A DNA stretch of 7,233 bases from NCBI RefSeq assembly GCF_000282995.1, contig NZ_ALEE01000071.1, positions 1 to 7,233 of the forward strand, in the 5' to 3' direction. This document shows positions 1 through 7,233 of the stretch, one piece after another. The notes beneath the pieces are model-generated. The model did not search any database. It had not been told where the DNA came from and was given only the letters and a program-made list of their open reading frames with translations. This stretch comes from Melaminivora alkalimesophila. GTDB lineage: Bacteria; Pseudomonadota; Gammaproteobacteria; Burkholderiales; Burkholderiaceae_C. The translations under genes and the position numbers were made by a program. Each line of letters begins with the position of its first letter. The first letter of the stretch is position 1.

Positions 1-24
1 CGGCTGCCGGCCCCGCACCCGACC

Positions 25-29
25 GGAGG
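25..29 (+). promoter_or_regulatory. Shine-Dalgarno deciding the GTG start of the uraD fusion gene
   Basis: A perfect GGAGG lies 4 nt upstream of the GTG at 34. The reading frame stays open to the window edge at base 1, so this site is the main reason for choosing GTG-34. The resulting N-terminus (MALTLQQLNA...) also matches where UraD proteins usually begin. Confidence 0.75.
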
Positions 30-33
30 CACC

Positions 34-1809
34 GTGGCCCTGACCCTGCAACAACTCAACGCCGCTCCCCTCGCCGAGGCGGTGGCGCTGCTCGACGGCG
101 TGTACGAGCACTCGCCTTGGATTGCCGAGGCGGCGCTGGCCGAGCGGCCCTTTCGCACGCTTGCGCAGCTCAAGCACGCCATGGTGCGGGTGCTGCGCGA
201 GGCCGGCGAGGACGCCCAGCTGGCGCTGATCCGCGCCCACCCGGAGCTCGCCGGCAAGGCGGCCGTTGCCCGGCAGCTGACGGCCGAGTCCACCCACGAG
301 CAAAGCACGGCGGGGCTCACGGACTGCACGCCCGAGGAGTTCGCGCGCATCCAGCAGCTCAACGCCGACTACAACGCGCGCTTCGGTTTTCCCTTCATCC
401 TGGCGGTGCGCGGCCCGCGCGGCACCGGCCTGTCGCGACAGGAAATCATCGACACCTTCGCCCGTCGCCTGAACCACTCGCCGGACTACGAACGCGCCGA
501 GGCGCTGCGCAACATCCACCGCATCGCCGAGATCCGCCTGAACGACAAGTTCGGCCACGAACCCACGCTCGGCAACGATGTCTGGGACTGGCACGAGCGG
601 CTGGCTCGGCACAGCGACCCGGGCTTTGCCGAACAGGGCCAGCTCACCGTCACCTACCTGACCGACGCGCACCGCGCCTGCGCACAGCGCATCAGCCACT
701 GGATGCGCGAGTGCGGCTTCGACGAAGTGGAGATCGACGCCGTGGGCAACGTGGTGGGGCGCTACCGCCCTGCGCAGGCCGACGGCAGGTACCTGATGAC
801 CGGCAGCCACTACGACACGGTGCGCAACGCCGGCAAGTACGATGGACGGCTGGGCATCTTCGTGCCCATGGCCGCCGTGCGCGAACTGCACCGCCAGGGG
901 CGGCGCCTGCCCTTCGGCATCGAGCTGGTCGCCTTCTCCGAGGAAGAGGGGCAGCGCTACAAGGCCACCTTCCTCGGCTCGGGCGCGCTGATCGGGGATT
1001 TCCGTCCCGAATGGCTGGAGCAGCGGGACGCCGAGGGCATCACCCTGCGCGAGGCCATGCAGCACGCCGGCCTGTGCATCGACGACATCCCGAAGCTGCG
1101 TCGCGACCCGGCACGCTACCTGGGCTTCGTGGAGGTGCACATCGAGCAGGGACCAGTGCTCACGGAGCTGGACCTGCCGCTCGGCGTGGTCACTTCGATC
1201 AACGGCTGCGTGCGCTACGTGGGCGAGATGGTCGGCATGGCCAGCCACGCCGGCACCACCCCCATGGACCGCCGCCGCGATGCCGCTCTCGGGGTGGCGG
1301 AGCTGGCGCTGTACATGGAGCAGCGCGCACGCCAGGACGAGGGCAGCGTGGCCACCGTCGGGATGCTGGAAGTGCCGGGCGGCTCCATCAACGTGGTGCC
1401 GGGCCGCTGCACCTTCAGCATGGACATGCGCGCCCCTGCCGATGCACAGCGCGACGCCATGGCGGCGGACGTGCTGGCGCAGCTCGAGGGCATCGCCCGG
1501 CGCCGCGGGCTGCAATACCGCGTCGAGCTGGCCATGCAGGCCGCCGCCGCCCCCAGCGACCCCGCCTGGCAAAGGCGCTGGGAAAACGCCGTGCAGGCCC
1601 TGGGCGTGCCGCTGCACCGCCTGGCAAGTGGCGCGGGCCACGACGCCATGAAGCTGCACGAGCTCATGCCCCAGGCGATGCTGTTCGTGCGCGGCCTCAA
1701 CAGCGGCATCAGCCACAACCCGCTGGAGTCGACCACCAGCGACGACATGCAGCTGGCCGTCGAGGCCTTCGCCCATGTGCTGGAGCAGCTCGCCGCCGAG
1801 CACGCCTGA
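34..1809 (+). CDS. uraD: Bifunctional OHCU decarboxylase / allantoate amidohydrolase-type M20 hydrolase (fusion)
   Basis: A 591-residue fusion of two ureide-pathway enzymes, probably cytosolic, with no signal peptide. Residues about 1-170 are 2-oxo-4-hydroxy-4-carboxy-5-ureidoimidazoline (OHCU) decarboxylase, which makes S-allantoin. The signature AHPELAGKA gives the family's catalytic His69, and ESTHEQSTAGL gives the catalytic Glu89; their 20-residue spacing matches characterised UraD. FPFILAVRG (119-127) is the conserved substrate-binding strand. Residues about 180-591 are an M20 Zn-hydrolase of the allantoate amidohydrolase / N-carbamoyl-amino-acid hydrolase group. Expected metal ligands are all present: His259 (GSHYDTV), Asp270 (KYDGRLG), Glu304/Glu305 (SEEEGQRY), His369 (EVHIEQG) and His561 (ISHNPLE). 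SHAGTTPMDRRRDA (404-417) is the dimerisation-domain signature. Fusion to UraD favours allantoate as substrate, but sequence alone cannot exclude another ureide or carbamoyl compound. The allantoinase step between the two reactions is not encoded in the window. The gene starts with GTG and lies 34 nt upstream of the next gene. Confidence 0.9.
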   Translation: MALTLQQLNAAPLAEAVALLDGVYEHSPWIAEAALAERPFRTLAQLKHAMVRVLREAGEDAQLALIRAHPELAGKAAVARQLTAESTHEQSTAGLTDCTPEEFARIQQLNADYNARFGFPFILAVRGPRGTGLSRQEIIDTFARRLNHSPDYERAEALRNIHRIAEIRLNDKFGHEPTLGNDVWDWHERLARHSDPGFAEQGQLTVTYLTDAHRACAQRISHWMRECGFDEVEIDAVGNVVGRYRPAQADGRYLMTGSHYDTVRNAGKYDGRLGIFVPMAAVRELHRQGRRLPFGIELVAFSEEEGQRYKATFLGSGALIGDFRPEWLEQRDAEGITLREAMQHAGLCIDDIPKLRRDPARYLGFVEVHIEQGPVLTELDLPLGVVTSINGCVRYVGEMVGMASHAGTTPMDRRRDAALGVAELALYMEQRARQDEGSVATVGMLEVPGGSINVVPGRCTFSMDMRAPADAQRDAMAADVLAQLEGIARRRGLQYRVELAMQAAAAPSDPAWQRRWENAVQALGVPLHRLASGAGHDAMKLHELMPQAMLFVRGLNSGISHNPLESTTSDDMQLAVEAFAHVLEQLAAEHA

Positions 1810-1843
1810 GCCCTTTCCTTCCCCACCACAAGGTCCCTTTTCC

Positions 1844-3112
1844 ATGAAACCTGACGCCGAAGCCACCTACGCCGCGCTGGATGCGTGGATCGACGCGCAT
1901 TTCGATGAGCAGGTGCGGTTCCTGCAAGCGCTGGTGCGCGTGCCTACCGACACGCCGCCGGGCAACAACGCCCCGCATGCCGAACGCACGGCCGAACTGC
2001 TCGCCCCCTTCGGTTTCGAGGCCGAGCGCCATCCCGTGCCGGCAAGCCAGGTGCGCGACTACGGCATGCAGTCCATCACCAACCTGATCGTGCGCCGCCC
2101 CTATGGCAGCGGCGGCCGGACCATCGCGCTGAACGCCCACGGCGACGTGGTACCCCCGGGCGAGGGCTGGACGCGCGACCCCTACGGCGCCGAGATCGTC
2201 GATGGCCGCATGTACGGCCGCGCCACCGCCGTGAGCAAGAGCGACTTCTCCACCTTCACCTTCGCCGTGCGCGCCCTGGAGGCCGTGGCGCGCCCGACCA
2301 GGGGCGCGGTGGAGCTGCACTTCACCTACGACGAGGAGTTCGGCGGGCTGCTGGGCCCGGGCTGGCTGCTGGAGCAGGGCTTGACCCGGCCCGACCTGCT
2401 GATCGCTGCGGGCTTTTCCTACGAGGTCGTGACGGCCCACAACGGCTGCCTGCAGATGGAAGTCACCGTCCACGGCAAGATGGCGCACGCGGCCGTGCCG
2501 CACACCGGCGTGGACGCGCTGCAGGCGGCCACCGCCATCATGGCCGCGCTGTACGCCGAGAACCTGAAGTACCGCCAGCTGCGCTCGCAGGTGCCGGGCA
2601 TCGAGCACCCCTACCTGAACATCGGCCGCATCGAGGGCGGCACCAACACCAACGTCGTGCCCGGCAAGGTGGTGCTGAAAATCGATCGGCGCATGATCCC
2701 CGAGGAGAACCCCGCCGAGGTCGAGGCCAGCATCCGCGGCGTGATCGCCCAGGCGGTGCAGCAATTCAATGCGCAGCGCGGCCACGGGGGCGAGGAGACC
2801 GCGCGCGCGGACATCCGCCGCATCCTGCTGGCGCGCGCCATGACGCCCCTGCCGGGCAACGCGCCGCTGGTGGACGCCCTCCAGAAGCACGGCGAGGCGG
2901 TCTTTGGCGAGCGCCCCCCGGCCGTGGGCACGCCGCTCTACACCGACGTGCGTCTGTACGTGGAGCGCGGCATCCCCGGCGTGATCTACGGCGCCGGGCC
3001 GCGCAGCGTGCTCGAGAGCCACGCCAAGCGCGCCGATGAGCGCATCGAGCTGGCAGACCTGCGCCGCGCCACCAAGGTGGTGGCGCGCAGCCTGGCGGAC
3101 CTGCTGGCCTGA
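1844..3112 (+). CDS. M20-superfamily amidohydrolase/peptidase of unknown substrate, atypical metal site
   Basis: A 422-residue ArgE/DapE-like member of the M20 superfamily, probably cytosolic. The chosen start is ATG-1844, preceded by a weak AAGG (1830-1833) 10 nt upstream. The frame extends further upstream, but only as a low-complexity Pro/Ser stretch overlapping the previous gene. Recognisable M20 elements, in order, are AHGDVV (His99, Asp101), YDEEFGG (Glu164 presumed base, Glu165 metal), a lid/dimerisation segment with VHGKMAHAAVPHTGVDAL (209-226), GGTNTNVVPGK (265-275) and a C-terminal ESHAKRADERI with His393. Two canonical positions look substituted. The bridging Asp of the usual GRG-x-x-D-x-K motif aligns with Val130 (GRATAVSKSD), and the Glu of the usual GEP motif aligns with Phe191 (AAGFSYE). 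Nearby Asp134 and Glu194 might compensate. The 34-nt gap after the uraD fusion suggests co-transcription and a role in ureide breakdown. I do not know its substrate. Confidence 0.8.
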   Translation: MKPDAEATYAALDAWIDAHFDEQVRFLQALVRVPTDTPPGNNAPHAERTAELLAPFGFEAERHPVPASQVRDYGMQSITNLIVRRPYGSGGRTIALNAHGDVVPPGEGWTRDPYGAEIVDGRMYGRATAVSKSDFSTFTFAVRALEAVARPTRGAVELHFTYDEEFGGLLGPGWLLEQGLTRPDLLIAAGFSYEVVTAHNGCLQMEVTVHGKMAHAAVPHTGVDALQAATAIMAALYAENLKYRQLRSQVPGIEHPYLNIGRIEGGTNTNVVPGKVVLKIDRRMIPEENPAEVEASIRGVIAQAVQQFNAQRGHGGEETARADIRRILLARAMTPLPGNAPLVDALQKHGEAVFGERPPAVGTPLYTDVRLYVERGIPGVIYGAGPRSVLESHAKRADERIELADLRRATKVVARSLADLLA

Positions 3113-3181
3113 CGGGCCGGCGCGCGGACGGCCTGGCCCCGCGCGGGATCTGCGCGTTTACCCGGGGACGGAGACGCGTCA

Positions 3182-3205
3182 TTTTGTATACACTTTTTGT
3201 ATGGA
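3182..3205. promoter_or_regulatory. Putative tandem operator, TGTATACA palindrome plus degenerate copy
   Basis: TGTATACA at 3185-3192 is a perfect 8-bp palindrome. A second, imperfect copy, TGTATGGA (6 of 8 matching), lies at 3198-3205, 13 bp downstream. Both sit in a direct repeat of TTTTGTAT (3182-3189 and 3195-3202). Palindromes of this TGTATACA type are known from GntR-family (FCD/VanR-like) repressor sites, so a purine- or ureide-responsive GntR regulator is a reasonable guess. No regulator gene is in the window to support it. Confidence 0.45.
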
Positions 3206-3227
3206 TTTAACGCCGTAGCCACCGGCC

Positions 3228-3233
3228 CGAGGA
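3228..3233 (+). promoter_or_regulatory. Shine-Dalgarno of the purine permease gene
   Basis: CGAGGA lies 6 nt upstream of ATG-3240. It supports this ATG as the start, in agreement with the short hydrophilic N-terminus before the first membrane segment. Confidence 0.65.
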
Positions 3234-3239
3234 TCTCCC

Positions 3240-4733
<1,494 letters not shown>

Positions 4734-4781
4734 CCGCGTCGCGCCCCACGACACCCGACCGAAGGTGACCACCCGCTCCCT

Positions 4782-4816
4782 GCCCCGTCGGCCGCCCTGG
4801 CCTGCGGGGCTTTTTT
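4782..4816 (+). terminator. Rho-independent terminator after the permease gene
   Basis: GCCCCG (4782-4787) pairs with CGGGGC (4805-4810). After one wobble pair and one mismatch, the stem continues with GGCC (4790-4793) pairing with GGCC (4799-4802) around a 5-nt loop, GCCCT. Six T residues follow at once (4811-4816). This is a textbook intrinsic terminator and marks the end of the purine transcription unit. Confidence 0.85.
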
Positions 4817-4904
4817 GGCGTTGCCGGCACCACCGCCAGCGTCAGCATGCAGTAAGCTTGTTCCGCCCTCCTTTCGTTTCGCCGAGCCCCTGGCTCCTCC
4901 TGCC
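4817..4904 (+). promoter_or_regulatory. Presumed promoter and pyrimidine-rich leader of maeB
   Basis: The 88 nt between the terminator and ATG-4905 should hold the maeB promoter. Only weak hexamers are visible, for example TTGCCG at 4821-4826, with no good -10 partner, so I call no specific promoter. The 48 nt before the ATG are rich in C and T and contain no Shine-Dalgarno. Instead they hold two CCTCCT hexamers, at 4867-4872 and 4896-4901, which are identical to the anti-Shine-Dalgarno of 16S rRNA. Confidence 0.4.
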
Positions 4905-7214
<2,310 letters not shown>

Positions 7215-7233
7215 AAGCTGGCCGCCGGTTCAG

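Larger units (their letters stand above)
3113..3239 (+). promoter_or_regulatory. Intergenic promoter/operator region upstream of the purine permease
   Basis: These 127 nt separate the M20 gene from the permease. The first part is very GC-rich. It includes a possible 5-bp hairpin (GGCCG 3115-3119 with CGGCC 3129-3133) but no U-tract, so no intrinsic terminator is evident. From 3181 to 3210 the sequence turns sharply AT-rich, which is exceptional in this window and typical of a promoter. I find no convincing -35/-10 pair. TATACA (3187-3192) is the best -10-like hexamer, but it has no good -35 partner at 16-18 bp. The permease can therefore probably be transcribed from its own promoter as well as by read-through. 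Confidence 0.5.

Noticed and set aside
1..43. Possible 3' end of an upstream gene, with a TGA at 41-43 in another frame overlapping the uraD start
   Set aside because: Only about 13 codons are visible, with no recognisable residues. A 4-nt-type overlap or short overlap is plausible in an operon, but nothing supports a call.
117..1847. A 576-codon + strand frame overlapping the uraD fusion
   Set aside because: It is Arg/Ala/Gly/His-rich with no domain, and the overlapping frame 34-1809 holds two complete enzymes.
3138..3147. Perfect GC palindrome CCCGCGCGGG downstream of the M20 gene
   Set aside because: It has no loop and no T-tract, so it is not an intrinsic terminator. Such palindromes are common by chance at this GC content.
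4847..4855. Tiny ORF ATG-CAG-TAA in the maeB leader
   Set aside because: Two codons with no Shine-Dalgarno before them. Nothing suggests leader-peptide control.

Overview
The window comes from a very GC-rich bacterium. The long ORF shadows in other frames, the codon use and the protein types fit a betaproteobacterium of the Burkholderiales, most like the Comamonadaceae (Acidovorax/Delftia/Comamonas type). That placement rests on recalled family resemblance, not on a search. All four real genes are on the + strand, with little non-coding DNA between them. I see no mobile element, CRISPR array, tRNA or rRNA.

Layout: (1) 34-1809 encodes a two-domain protein. An OHCU decarboxylase (UraD) at the N-terminus is fused to an allantoate amidohydrolase-type M20 hydrolase. 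(2) 1844-3112, after a 34-nt gap and probably in the same operon, encodes a second M20-superfamily hydrolase of unknown substrate. Two canonical metal-ligand positions in it appear substituted. (3) 3113-3239 is an intergenic region with an AT-rich island holding a perfect TGTATACA palindrome and a degenerate second copy, a likely operator/promoter. (4) 3240-4733 encodes an NCS2/NAT-family purine permease, probably for uric acid and/or xanthine. (5) 4734-4904 holds a strong intrinsic terminator followed by a pyrimidine-rich leader. (6) 4905-7214 encodes a MaeB-type NADP-dependent malic enzyme with a C-terminal phosphotransacetylase-like domain.

How it works together: genes 1 to 3 form part of a purine (urate/ureide) catabolic cluster. 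The permease brings in urate or xanthine. Urate oxidation and HIU hydrolysis, encoded elsewhere, give OHCU. The UraD domain makes S-allantoin, an allantoinase encoded elsewhere opens it to allantoate, and the second domain of the same polypeptide hydrolyses allantoate, releasing nitrogen. The partner M20 protein may act on a downstream ureide or amide, but its substrate cannot be read from sequence. The malic enzyme lies beyond a terminator and is probably a separate central-carbon transcription unit. A metabolic link through glyoxylate and malate is possible but is only inference.

Nothing here is clearly a new system. The points most worth a second look are the atypical metal site of the second M20 protein, the fusion of two non-consecutive pathway steps, the candidate operator, and the maeB leader, which lacks a Shine-Dalgarno but carries anti-Shine-Dalgarno-like hexamers.
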